This document shows positions 10,229-18,713 of a stretch of DNA of 56,492 nucleotides, piece by piece. The notes beneath the pieces are model-generated. The model did not search any database. It had not been told where the DNA came from and was given only the letters and a program-made list of their open reading frames with translations. Each line of letters starts with the position of its first letter. Position 1 is the stretch's first letter. Position numbers and translations under genes: made by a program. The DNA comes from Bradyrhizobium agreste (lineage in GTDB: Bacteria; Pseudomonadota; Alphaproteobacteria; Rhizobiales; Xanthobacteraceae), in NCBI RefSeq assembly GCF_016031625.1, contig NZ_JACCHP010000032.1:1-56492 (forward strand), read 5' to 3'.

Positions 10229-11497
10229 ATGAAAGTTCTTTTGACGTCCACGCTTTATCCGACGCCTCAGGCTCCGAAGATCGTCGGCGGCGCAGAGATC
10301 TTCGCACGGCGCTTCGCCGAAGGCCTGGTGCAGCGCGGAGACGAGGTCGAGGTGATCCGGGCCGCATCGGCCCATGGGCAGGAGCGCGAAAGCTGCAACG
10401 GCATCAACGTCTATTCCGCGCCAGTACAGAACATCTATCTGCCCTTCACCGAGCAGAAGAACGTCGCGCTGCGCAGCATCTGGCATGCGGTCGACGACTG
10501 GCAGATGCAGGCGCCGCTGATCGCGGAACGCATCCGGGCCTTCAAGCCGGACGTGCTGCACTCCAATAATTTGTCGGGTCTCACCACCGCGATCTGGCGC
10601 GTTGCCGCCCAGCTCGGCGTCCCGGTGCTGCATACGCTTCACGACTATTATCTGACCTGCCCGCGCTGCTCGCGCTTCGACAAGGGACGCTCCTGCGAGC
10701 ACACCTGCACGAGCTGCGGGATCCTGACCTTCCATCGCAAGCGGGCGACGCATTGGCTGAGCGCCGTGGTCGGCGTGAGCGAGCGCGTGCTGTCGATTCA
10801 CACCGACATCGGCATGTTCGCGGAGACGCCGATCCGCACCGTGATCCGCAACGCCTCGACCGAGCCGCCGCGTGAGCCCTACCCTCGCCCGGTCTGCACC
10901 ACGGAAGTGACGTTCGGGTTCATCGGCCGGCTCACTGAGGAGAAGGGCATCGACAACCTGATGCATGCCCTTGCCATGCTGCCCCCCGACCGCATCCGGA
11001 TGATGATCGCCGGCCGGGTCAGCGAGGAGGAGCAGCGCCGCCTCAAGGGCCTCGCGCCGCATGCGCGCATCGAGTTCATGGGCTTCGTGGCGCCGGACGA
11101 TTTCTACCAGCAGGTCGACGTGGTGGTCGCGCCATCCATTTGGCACGACCCCGGTCCGCTCGTCGTCGCAGATGCCAAGGCGGCCGGCAGGCCGCTGCTC
11201 GGAACGCGCTTCGGCGGCATGCCCGAGGTGATCGAGCATGGCGTGACGGGCTGGCTGACCGAGGCCGATCCGCAATCCCTGGCCGACAGCATGCTCGCAG
11301 TCGCGTCCGATCCGCACAAGATCGACGAGATCAGCCGGCGGCTGATTGCCGATACCAGCAAATGGATATTTGCCGACGTGCTGTCATCCTACAAGAATCT
11401 GTATGAGCAATTGCGTGGGCAGCGAATGTCGCGCGTGCGCGTGGCAAAGACTGAAGCGCCACGGGCCGTCGGCAAGGAGCGCCTCATTCCGAGATGA
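10229..11497 (+). CDS. GT4 glycosyltransferase with Cys-rich loop and altered EX7E motif
   Basis: The product is 422 aa with a GT-B fold. The N-terminus MKVLLTSTLYPTPQAPKIVG carries the acceptor loop GGAEIFAR. The donor domain shows FGFIGRLTEEKGID. Two details are notable. The segment TCPRCSRFDKGRSCEHTC, then TSCG, has six Cys and follows LHDYY; this loop is seen in a GT4 subgroup and could bind a metal. The usual EX7E motif reads WHDPGPLVVADAKAAG, so Asp stands where Glu is normally found. GAGG precedes the ATG. The stop overlaps the start of the flippase by 4 bases (ATGA), so the two are translationally coupled. Confidence 0.9.
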   Translation: MKVLLTSTLYPTPQAPKIVGGAEIFARRFAEGLVQRGDEVEVIRAASAHGQERESCNGINVYSAPVQNIYLPFTEQKNVALRSIWHAVDDWQMQAPLIAERIRAFKPDVLHSNNLSGLTTAIWRVAAQLGVPVLHTLHDYYLTCPRCSRFDKGRSCEHTCTSCGILTFHRKRATHWLSAVVGVSERVLSIHTDIGMFAETPIRTVIRNASTEPPREPYPRPVCTTEVTFGFIGRLTEEKGIDNLMHALAMLPPDRIRMMIAGRVSEEEQRRLKGLAPHARIEFMGFVAPDDFYQQVDVVVAPSIWHDPGPLVVADAKAAGRPLLGTRFGGMPEVIEHGVTGWLTEADPQSLADSMLAVASDPHKIDEISRRLIADTSKWIFADVLSSYKNLYEQLRGQRMSRVRVAKTEAPRAVGKERLIPR

Positions 11498-12885
11498 CAC
11501 GCCTCTTCGCGATGGCGGGCTACGTCTATCAGAGTGCCGCGGCGATCGTCCTGATCTTCGCGCTCAGTCATCTGTTGCCCGCCGCCGACTACACCAATTT
11601 CTCGTTGGCACTGGCTTCGAGCCAATTGCTCTGCGTCCTGATGTTCGAGTGGCTGCAGCTCGCCGGATTGCGTTTTCTGGCGGCAGCCGGGGAGAACCAG
11701 GCGGCGCGGCTGAGGTGGTCGCTCTTTGCGGCAGGCCTGTCGAGCGCGGGCGCGCTCGTCGTGGTCGGCAGCTGCGCATCTCTGGCCAGCGTGCTCCCGG
11801 CCGGGATCATCGCGCTGGGCCTCGGCATATCGGTGCTGCAGGGTCTGACCGATCTCTATTTGCTGTCGGTCCGCCTGTCCGACCGGCTGGGTATCGCCTC
11901 CTCTCTTCTGGCGTTTCGCGCGACCGCTCTTCTGACCGGGGCCGCCGCAGGGGCGGCGATTTGGGGAACGGCGGAAGCGGCGATGCTCGGTGTCAGTGCG
12001 GGCCACGCACTGGGCCTGCTCGTTGGGCTGGTGGCCTATCGCACCCCACTGGAGCGCGTTCCGCTGCGGACGATGCTGGCCGACTGGAAGGATTTCTCCC
12101 GCTACGGCATGCTGGCGGCAGGTGCGTCCGTCATCCATCTGTCGGTGCCGGTGCTGCTCCGCTTCATCATCATCGGCCGGCTGGGCGCGACGGGCGCCGG
12201 CGCCGGATTTTCGATCGCGCTCGATCTGCTGCAACGCCCGTTCTGGGTCCTCAATGCAGCGATCCACACGGTGAGCTATCCCGATGTCGTGAAGGATTTC
12301 GAACACGGAACCGTCATGAAGTCGGTCCAATCGGCGCGGCGGATGTTCGAGTTCATGGTCTGCACGACCCTCGTGCTGCTCGGCGGTCTCATCGGCTTCA
12401 TTCCGGACGCAGCCCGGATCCTGGTGCCGCGGGACAGCCTTGACGGCTTCCTGACGACGGCGCCTGTTGTGGCCGTCTTCTATTTCCTGCACACGCATCT
12501 CCAGGCGACCGTCGCGGTCGTTCCGCACCTGGAGAAGCTCGCGACGAGGCTCGTGGTCGTTGCAGCCGGCCAGCTCGCGATCGTCGCTGCCGTCGCGCTG
12601 GCCGCCGCGTGGGTCGGCCTGTCGCCGCGACAGGCGGTCGGCTGCGCTTGCCTCGCCACGCTCGTGACGATCGTGGTCGCGCTCGGCCCGACGCTGCGGT
12701 TCGAGGCATTCCCGCGCTGGCCCCTGGTCGCGCAGGCGATGGTAGCCGCGATCCTTATCGGATCGCTCGGCGCGATGCCGACCGAGCCCGCGGCCTGGCT
12801 CGCCGGCAAGATCGTGATCGCCGCGCTCGCAACGGCGATCGTCGGATGGCGCGGCGACTTTCTGATGCTGGCCCGCCGCGGCTAA
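11494..12885 (+). CDS. MOP-family polysaccharide flippase (Wzx-like)
   Basis: The product is 463 aa and almost entirely hydrophobic, with about 12 predicted membrane helices starting at YVYQSAAAIVLIFALSHLL. Basic residues between helices (for example RYGML, RRMFEF) fit the MOP/MATE-type Wzx fold. Wzx proteins carry undecaprenyl-diphosphate-linked repeat units across the inner membrane. It is coupled to the GT4 at 10229 by an ATGA overlap. A second flippase-like gene lies at 20095-21549 on the other strand, so the locus may move two substrates or one gene may be redundant. Confidence 0.82.
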   Translation: MTRLFAMAGYVYQSAAAIVLIFALSHLLPAADYTNFSLALASSQLLCVLMFEWLQLAGLRFLAAAGENQAARLRWSLFAAGLSSAGALVVVGSCASLASVLPAGIIALGLGISVLQGLTDLYLLSVRLSDRLGIASSLLAFRATALLTGAAAGAAIWGTAEAAMLGVSAGHALGLLVGLVAYRTPLERVPLRTMLADWKDFSRYGMLAAGASVIHLSVPVLLRFIIIGRLGATGAGAGFSIALDLLQRPFWVLNAAIHTVSYPDVVKDFEHGTVMKSVQSARRMFEFMVCTTLVLLGGLIGFIPDAARILVPRDSLDGFLTTAPVVAVFYFLHTHLQATVAVVPHLEKLATRLVVVAAGQLAIVAAVALAAAWVGLSPRQAVGCACLATLVTIVVALGPTLRFEAFPRWPLVAQAMVAAILIGSLGAMPTEPAAWLAGKIVIAALATAIVGWRGDFLMLARRG

Positions 12886-13323
12886 TTCGACGCTCGCATC
12901 GTTTCTTGCCCGCCCGATAGCGATCCTGTTCCTGCGCGGAACCGTCAGCCCTTCCCGGCAAGCCGAGCGACCAATCTCCGTGAAAATACGGACACAACCA
13001 CCGCGCTCAAATCCATCACCTTACTCGCGCATGAAAGCGGCATGACTGCCGGCTCGCTGTGCAATCCGATGATCTCGCACCTTATGCGCATATATTCAGC
13101 AACGCAGATCGCGAAAATCTTCAAATCGCCTTCCTGACGCCACGCTGCACGGGCATCGCATCGAACATTCCGCTGCAACGCGAGTCGAACTGTTCCTCCA
13201 CAAGGAACAGCATTTCGCTCGCATTTGTAGCTCCGGTTTTTATCTGAAATTCACACTCGACAGAGAAGGTTGAACGCAAATCCCCTGCGAGCAATTTCGT
13301 TCGCGCTGAAATTCGAGTGTGCA
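12886..13323 (+). other. 438-base gap with hairpins before the repeat glycosidase gene
   Basis: I see no convincing gene here. Bases 13190-13210 form a perfect 8-bp stem (CTGTTCCT/AGGAACAG) with a 5-base loop. Bases 13252-13260 (CACACTCGA) are the exact complement of 13313-13321, which ends two bases before the ATG at 13324. Such pairing could mask the start region of the message. The stretch is less GC-rich than its neighbours, as expected for a promoter or long leader. Confidence 0.4.
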
Positions 13324-16300
13324 ATGTCCGATCAAACCATCCTATCTGCCAGCGGCTTCATCAACTCCATCGGCGTCAACACGCATGCCGGCTTCGGGTG
13401 GACCGGCTACAACAATCTCGCGCTGATGGCCGATGACCTCAAATATCTCGGCGTGACCCATCTCCGCGACGCGATGGGAACCAGCCCGGCTGCGCAACCG
13501 GTGGTCGAGGGTCTCGCCGCTGCCGGTTACAAGTTCGACTTCCTGGTCTCGTCCGCTTTGCCGCAGACGGGCACAGTCGGGCTGCAGAACTACATCGCCT
13601 CGCTGCAGAAGTTCGCGACGACCCACGCGGGCAGCATCAGCGCCATCGAGGGCCTCAACGAGGCCAATCACCAGCCCTTCAGCTACAATGGCAGTTCCAG
13701 CCTCTCGGCCGCGGCTCAGTTTCAGAGCGCGCTCTATCAGGCCGTCAATTCCAACGCCGCGCTCGCCAGCATCCCCGTCTACAATCTGTCATTGGCCTAC
13801 AACGATCCGCAAGGTTACAGCCAGCTCGGCAACATGTCGGGCTCGGTCGACTATGCCAACGCCCACGCCTATGTCAGCACCAGCCTGACCACCGGCAGCT
13901 CCATCGCGGCAACGCTCAGCGCCGTCATGAGCGCGGCACCGGGAAAGCCCGTCGTCATCACCGAGACCGGCTACACCACGCAGGCCAACACCCAATATCT
14001 CGGCGTCAACGAGACGGTGCAGGCCAAATCGATCCTGAACACGCTGGTCGACGCCTACAAGGCCGGCGTCAGCGCGACTTATCTCTACGAGCTGTTCGAC
14101 CGCGACTCCTCGGCCGCCAACACCAATCCGGAGGCGAACTTCGGATTGTTCAATTCCGACGGCACGCCCAAGCTCGCCGCGACGGCGATTCACAACCTGA
14201 CGACCATTCTGGCCGACGACGGCAAGGGCGGCCTGCAGCCGACTGACCCATTGAACTACACGTTGAGCAACATGCCGGCCACCGGCAACAGCATGGTGCT
14301 CGGCAAGAGCAATGGCGCCTACGAGCTCGTCGTCTGGGCCGAACCGAAGCTCTGGAACGACGCCACCGATACCGAGCTGTCCAATGCGGCCCAGACGGTC
14401 ACAGTGAACCTCGGCTCCGTCCACCATACCGTGAAGGTGTACGACACGCTGACCGGCACCACCGCGATCGCCAGCTACACCGACGTCAGCTCGATCACGA
14501 TCCCGGTCAGCGATCACCCGCTGATCATCGAGATCGACGCGCCTGCGACGACGACGCCGCCGCCGGACACGCGGACCAGCGTCAGCGGCACGGCGGCCGA
14601 GATCGTGCCGCAACTGTCCGACCTCAGCAAGTCGACCGCGCTACAGACCATCACACTGACCGACTCGCATGTCCTGCCGGTCGCCTCGAAGGCGACCATG
14701 GACTACATCATCTCCCATTACGACAATGCGCTCTCCAAGATCCAGGGCGGATACTCGTTCTCGGTGACGAATGCGGCCGCGACCTGGAGCAGCACGAAGA
14801 CCTACAACGCCAGCGGAACGCTGCTGTCGAAGGCCGACACCGGCCTGAATTCGAGCGGGCAGCCGACCTCGACCACCGTCGCCTACACCGACGGCTCGAA
14901 GGACCTGATCAGCTACACCAACGGTGTGATGACGAAATTCGTGCATATCGGCACCGATGCGACCCGGACCACCGATACGTACAACACGGCGGGCACGCTG
15001 CTGAGCGAGGTCGTGCAGAAGCCCGACGGCTACTATTCCACCACGCTCTACACGAACGGCGTGAAGACCGCCGCCTACGTCAAGAACGCCGACGGCTCGC
15101 AGGACAACTACACCTACGGCATCACGGGCAAGAGCTTCACCACGCAGGTGCAGCACCTCGATGCCTCCGGGAAGGTCACCTCGGTGACCCGCAGCCATGC
15201 CGACGGCTCGCTGGACTCGACCCAGGTCTACAACAGCGACGGCAGCAGCGTGATCACCACCTACAGCGCCACCGGCGTCAAGCTGGTGCAGACCACCTAT
15301 CATGCCGATCACAGCAAGGACGTCTGGACCTACAATATCACGGGCCAGAACTACACGACCGAGCACGACGTCTACAGCTCGACCGGTTTCCTCACCAACC
15401 TGACGCGCCTGCACAGCGACGGCACCCTCGCCTTCAAGCTGGTTCAGGCGCCCGATGGAACCAAGACGACCGATTGGTACAACGCCGCCGGCAGCCTCAC
15501 CAGCGAGGTCGTGCAGAAGGCGGACGGCACCACCTCGACGACGACCTACAGCAACGGTGTCAAGACCAACACCTATGTCAAGAATGCCGACGGCAGCCAG
15601 GACAATTACGCCTTCGGCATCACCGGCCAGAGCTACACGACCCTGATCCAGCACGTCGATCCGTCCGGCAAGATCACGGCGGTGACCCGCAAGCATGCCG
15701 ACGGCACGCTCGACTATACGCAGGTCATCAACGCCGACGGCAGCAGCGTCGTCACCAATTACGATGCGGCGGGAACGCGGATCAAGGAAGCCGACTTGCA
15801 CGCCGACGGCAGCAAGGACATCTTCCTCTTCAACATCACCGGCCAGAACTACACCACCGAGCACGACATCTACGACGCGACCGGCTTCCTCACCACGCTG
15901 ATCCGCAAGCACGCCGACGGCAGCATGGCGTTCAAGCTGGTGCAAAGCAGCGACGGGACCAAGACGACGGACTGGTACGACGCAAACGGCGTGCTCACCA
16001 GCGAGGTGCTGGAGAAGGCGAGCGGCTACAGCTCGACCACGGTCTACACCAATGGCGTGAAGACCGCGGCCTACATCACCAACGCCGACATGAGCCACGA
16101 CAATTACAGCTACAACATCACCGGCCAGAGCTATACGACGCAGTACCAGCACCTCGATCCGGCCGGCCGGACAACGGAGGTGATCCGCTGGCATGCCGAC
16201 AACTCGCTCGACTACACCCAGGTGATCAACAGCGACGGCAGCAGCGTCGTCACCAACTACGATGCATCAGGCGTCAAGAAGACCGAGACCGACTATCACG

Positions 16301-17232
16301 CCGATGGATCGAAGGACGTGTTCCAATTCAACGTCGTCGGCCAGAACTACACCAACGAGCACGACACCTACGATACGACCGGCTTTCTCACCAACATCGT
16401 GCGTACCCACGCCGACAACAGCCTGGCCTTCACGCTGGTGCAGAGCGCGGACGGCACCAAGACATCGGACTGGTACGACGCCAACGGCCTCATCACCAGC
16501 GAGGTCACGACCAAGAGCGACGGTTACAGCTCCACGACGGTCTACACCGCCGGCGTGAAGACCGCCGCCTACATCAAGAATGCCGACGGCACGTCCGACA
16601 ACTGGAACTACAACGTCACCGGGCAGTCCTACACCACACAGCATCAGCACCTCGACGCTTCGGGTAAGCTGGTCGAGCTCACCCGGACCCACGCCGACGG
16701 CACGCTGGACTATACCCAGGTCATCCACGACGACGGCAGCAAGCTGACGGACATCTACAACAGCGCCGGCGTCAAGACCCAGGAGATCGCCAACAACGCC
16801 GACGGCACCAAGGACGTTTTCCTGTTCAACTTCAACGGACAGAGCGGCACGACGCAGCACGAGAACTACAACAGCGCCAACGCGCTGCAGTTCTTCGATC
16901 AGACCAAGACCGACGGCACCCACAACGTCACGGCCGTCGCTGCCGGCGTGACGATCCAGGGCGGGTCCGGCAACGACGTGTTCTCGGCCGCGCCGAGCTC
17001 GACCACGATCGCCTACGATCACGGCCAGGACCAGATCCTGAACTTCCAGGCCGGCGACGGCACCACCCACGACGTGGTCCAGATCTCGAAGCTTCTGGCC
17101 GCAGATTACAGCCACCTGCAAATGACGCAGTCCGGCACGAACGCGCTCATCACGTTCTCGGACAGCGACTCGATCCTGCTGAAGAACGTCTATGTCTCGA
17201 ACCTGACGAGCCACGATTTCGTGTTCGTCTGA
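13324..17232 (+). CDS. Large exported protein: GH-A-like domain, 4 x 166-aa repeats, RTX-like C-terminus
   Basis: The product is 1302 aa with no Sec signal. Residues 1-330 form a glycosidase-like barrel with candidate catalytic Glu in EGLNEANHQ (E113) and VITETGYTT (E214), and YLYELFD near its end. A beta-rich part follows to about 550. Residues 551-1214 are four tandem 166-aa repeats, each made of two related halves of about 83 aa with NITGQNYTTEHD-type and HADGSKDVF-type motifs, loosely like YD/RHS repeats. The C-terminus has GGSGNDVFS and a beta-rich tail ending in hydrophobic FVFV, as in type I secreted RTX proteins. I infer export by type I secretion and action on the organism's own EPS or on another glycan. 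ATG 13324 lacks a clear Shine-Dalgarno; an upstream in-frame TTG at 13270 follows GAAGG and would add 18 residues. A strong terminator follows the gene. Confidence 0.85.
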   Translation: MSDQTILSASGFINSIGVNTHAGFGWTGYNNLALMADDLKYLGVTHLRDAMGTSPAAQPVVEGLAAAGYKFDFLVSSALPQTGTVGLQNYIASLQKFATTHAGSISAIEGLNEANHQPFSYNGSSSLSAAAQFQSALYQAVNSNAALASIPVYNLSLAYNDPQGYSQLGNMSGSVDYANAHAYVSTSLTTGSSIAATLSAVMSAAPGKPVVITETGYTTQANTQYLGVNETVQAKSILNTLVDAYKAGVSATYLYELFDRDSSAANTNPEANFGLFNSDGTPKLAATAIHNLTTILADDGKGGLQPTDPLNYTLSNMPATGNSMVLGKSNGAYELVVWAEPKLWNDATDTELSNAAQTVTVNLGSVHHTVKVYDTLTGTTAIASYTDVSSITIPVSDHPLIIEIDAPATTTPPPDTRTSVSGTAAEIVPQLSDLSKSTALQTITLTDSHVLPVASKATMDYIISHYDNALSKIQGGYSFSVTNAAATWSSTKTYNASGTLLSKADTGLNSSGQPTSTTVAYTDGSKDLISYTNGVMTKFVHIGTDATRTTDTYNTAGTLLSEVVQKPDGYYSTTLYTNGVKTAAYVKNADGSQDNYTYGITGKSFTTQVQHLDASGKVTSVTRSHADGSLDSTQVYNSDGSSVITTYSATGVKLVQTTYHADHSKDVWTYNITGQNYTTEHDVYSSTGFLTNLTRLHSDGTLAFKLVQAPDGTKTTDWYNAAGSLTSEVVQKADGTTSTTTYSNGVKTNTYVKNADGSQDNYAFGITGQSYTTLIQHVDPSGKITAVTRKHADGTLDYTQVINADGSSVVTNYDAAGTRIKEADLHADGSKDIFLFNITGQNYTTEHDIYDATGFLTTLIRKHADGSMAFKLVQSSDGTKTTDWYDANGVLTSEVLEKASGYSSTTVYTNGVKTAAYITNADMSHDNYSYNITGQSYTTQYQHLDPAGRTTEVIRWHADNSLDYTQVINSDGSSVVTNYDASGVKKTETDYHADGSKDVFQFNVVGQNYTNEHDTYDTTGFLTNIVRTHADNSLAFTLVQSADGTKTSDWYDANGLITSEVTTKSDGYSSTTVYTAGVKTAAYIKNADGTSDNWNYNVTGQSYTTQHQHLDASGKLVELTRTHADGTLDYTQVIHDDGSKLTDIYNSAGVKTQEIANNADGTKDVFLFNFNGQSGTTQHENYNSANALQFFDQTKTDGTHNVTAVAAGVTIQGGSGNDVFSAAPSSTTIAYDHGQDQILNFQAGDGTTHDVVQISKLLAADYSHLQMTQSGTNALITFSDSDSILLKNVYVSNLTSHDFVFV
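14974..16965 (+). repeat. Four tandem 498-bp coding repeats
   Basis: Equivalent positions (the Asp codon of the TDxYxxxG motif) recur at 14974, 15472, 15970 and 16468, exactly 498 bases (166 codons) apart. Each unit holds two related half-units of about 83 codons. The last unit diverges in its final third and runs into the GGSGNDVF motif. Units differ at many bases, so the array is older than the VCBS array at the right end. Confidence 0.85.
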
Positions 17233-17268
17233 GCAGGGCGCGATTTGCCCAAACGGGCATCAACAGCG

Positions 17269-17303
17269 CGGGGGCCGGGACCATGTCCCGGCCCCCGTTC
17301 GTT
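17269..17303 (+). terminator. Rho-independent terminator
   Basis: GGGGGCCGGGA (17270-17280) pairs perfectly with TCCCGGCCCCC (17285-17295) around a 4-base loop, followed by GTTCGTTTG. It lies 37 bases after the stop of the 1302-aa protein and separates it from the acyltransferase at 17465. Confidence 0.85.
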
Positions 17304-17464
17304 TGTCGGGCGGCTGCCTCAATGATGAGCAGCGGCGGCAGCCATCCGCAATCGGATGGGCCGCATGAATTCGGATGGATCGCCGCGACGGCGCTGCGCT
17401 TGCGAACTTGCGTCACAATTCGTCTCTAGAAGACAGACGACCCGTGCAAGGACTCCGAGGCCCG

Positions 17465-18586
17465 ATGGAAGCCAGTGAAGCCAGACGTTTCGTCGTCCTC
17501 GACTTTTATCGCTTCGTTGCCGCCCTCGGTGTCTTCATCTTTCATCTCAAGATGATCGACCCGGGCATCTCGCCGGCCTGGAACGGGTCCTTTGGCCTGT
17601 TCGTGGACATGTTCTTCATCCTGTCCGGCTTCGTGATCTCCTATTCCTATCCATCCGACGCGCGTGGCCTCAGGGCCTATTCCCGGTTCATGATCCGGCG
17701 CATCGCGCGGATCTATCCGCTGCACCTGCTGAGCCTGCTCATCTTCGTGGTGCTGATCGGCGTCGGCATGGAGCGCACGGCGCGGTCGACCTCGCTGGAC
17801 TTCCTCTACAACCTCCTGCTGCTCCAGGCCTGGGGCGTCACCGACCATCTCAGCTTCAACTCGCCGTCATGGTCGATCAGCGCGGAATTCTTCTGCTATC
17901 TGATCTTTCCGGTCCTGATGCTGCTTGCGCGCAAGGTCCAGCCGGTCGTACTCGGCGTCATCGTGGCCGCGCTCTATCTGGTCCTTGCCCACGGCCATCT
18001 GCCGATCTGGCAGGAACGATCGCAGATGTACGGCGCTAATTACGACTACGGCATGCTGCGCGCGTTGCCGAGCTTCCTGAACGGCATCCTGCTCGCCATC
18101 CTGTTCCGGATGTCCGGCCCCTACCGGCAGAAGCCGGTGGTGTTCGCCGGCATCGCCGTGTTCGGCCTCTCCGTGCTCGTGCTCAACGTTTTTGCCAAGC
18201 CGGATTTGGCCATTCTGCTGTTCTCCTGCGCCATCCTGCTCACCGCAATCGGCGAAAGCGCCTTCAAGGAATTTCCCGGCGCGCGGCTGCTCGGACGGCT
18301 CGGCAACACCTCATACGCGATCTACATGCTGCACGACGCCATCCTCATTGCCGTGTTCAAGCCGCTGTGGACCTGGCTCGAGCTGCGCCCGGATCAGTTC
18401 GGCCTGTTCGCCCTGGCATGCTGCGTGGTCCTCACCGTCATCGCGGACCGTACCTACGCCTATTTCGAGAATCCCGCGCGGCGCCTGATCAATCGCTGGG
18501 CCGACATCGGCGTCGCGTCCCCGCGCAAGGCTCAGGCGGCCGAACCGGCCCTGCGCTTCGACAACACCGAGCGGGCGGTCAACTGA
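17465..18586 (+). CDS. Acyltransferase 3 family membrane protein (OafA-like)
   Basis: The product is 373 aa with about ten membrane helices. The family start RFVVLDFYRFVAALGVFIFH carries the conserved R and His of acyltransferase 3 proteins, followed by FVDMFFILSGFVISYSY and RRIARIYPLHLL. These inner-membrane proteins move acetyl or other acyl groups onto sugars of EPS, O-antigen or Nod factors. I chose ATG 17465 as the start because homology begins at once; an upstream in-frame ATG at 17375 would add 30 unlikely residues. It is separated from the upstream gene by a terminator. It is one of four such enzymes in this locus. Confidence 0.9.
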   Translation: MEASEARRFVVLDFYRFVAALGVFIFHLKMIDPGISPAWNGSFGLFVDMFFILSGFVISYSYPSDARGLRAYSRFMIRRIARIYPLHLLSLLIFVVLIGVGMERTARSTSLDFLYNLLLLQAWGVTDHLSFNSPSWSISAEFFCYLIFPVLMLLARKVQPVVLGVIVAALYLVLAHGHLPIWQERSQMYGANYDYGMLRALPSFLNGILLAILFRMSGPYRQKPVVFAGIAVFGLSVLVLNVFAKPDLAILLFSCAILLTAIGESAFKEFPGARLLGRLGNTSYAIYMLHDAILIAVFKPLWTWLELRPDQFGLFALACCVVLTVIADRTYAYFENPARRLINRWADIGVASPRKAQAAEPALRFDNTERAVN

Positions 18587-18603
18587 CGCCGTGCCGATGA
18601 CAA

Positions 18604-18706
18604 GAGCATGATCCGGAAAAGTGCGTAGCGGTTTTCCGAAAAGATCATGCTCAAACAATAAACCTAAAGCGCGATGACAATTCATCCTGATCGCATCGCG
18701 CTTTAG
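18604..18706. repeat. Dispersed two-stem repeat (Bradyrhizobium type)
   Basis: The first stem pairs GAGCATGATCCGGAAAA with the near-complement TTTTCCGAAAAGATCATGCTC (18604-18652). The second pairs CTAAAGCGCGATG with CATCGCGCTTTAG (18664-18706). I recognise this arrangement as a repeat found many times in Bradyrhizobium genomes. It lies between the convergent ends of the acyltransferase and the pyruvyl transferase genes, where it may act as a terminator for both. Confidence 0.85.
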
Positions 18707-18713
18707 GAGGCGT

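Noticed and set aside
14641..17214. Minus-strand open frames of 517 and 315 codons opposite the repeat glycosidase gene
   Set aside because: They are shadows of the 498-bp repeats; there is no promoter or ribosome site.
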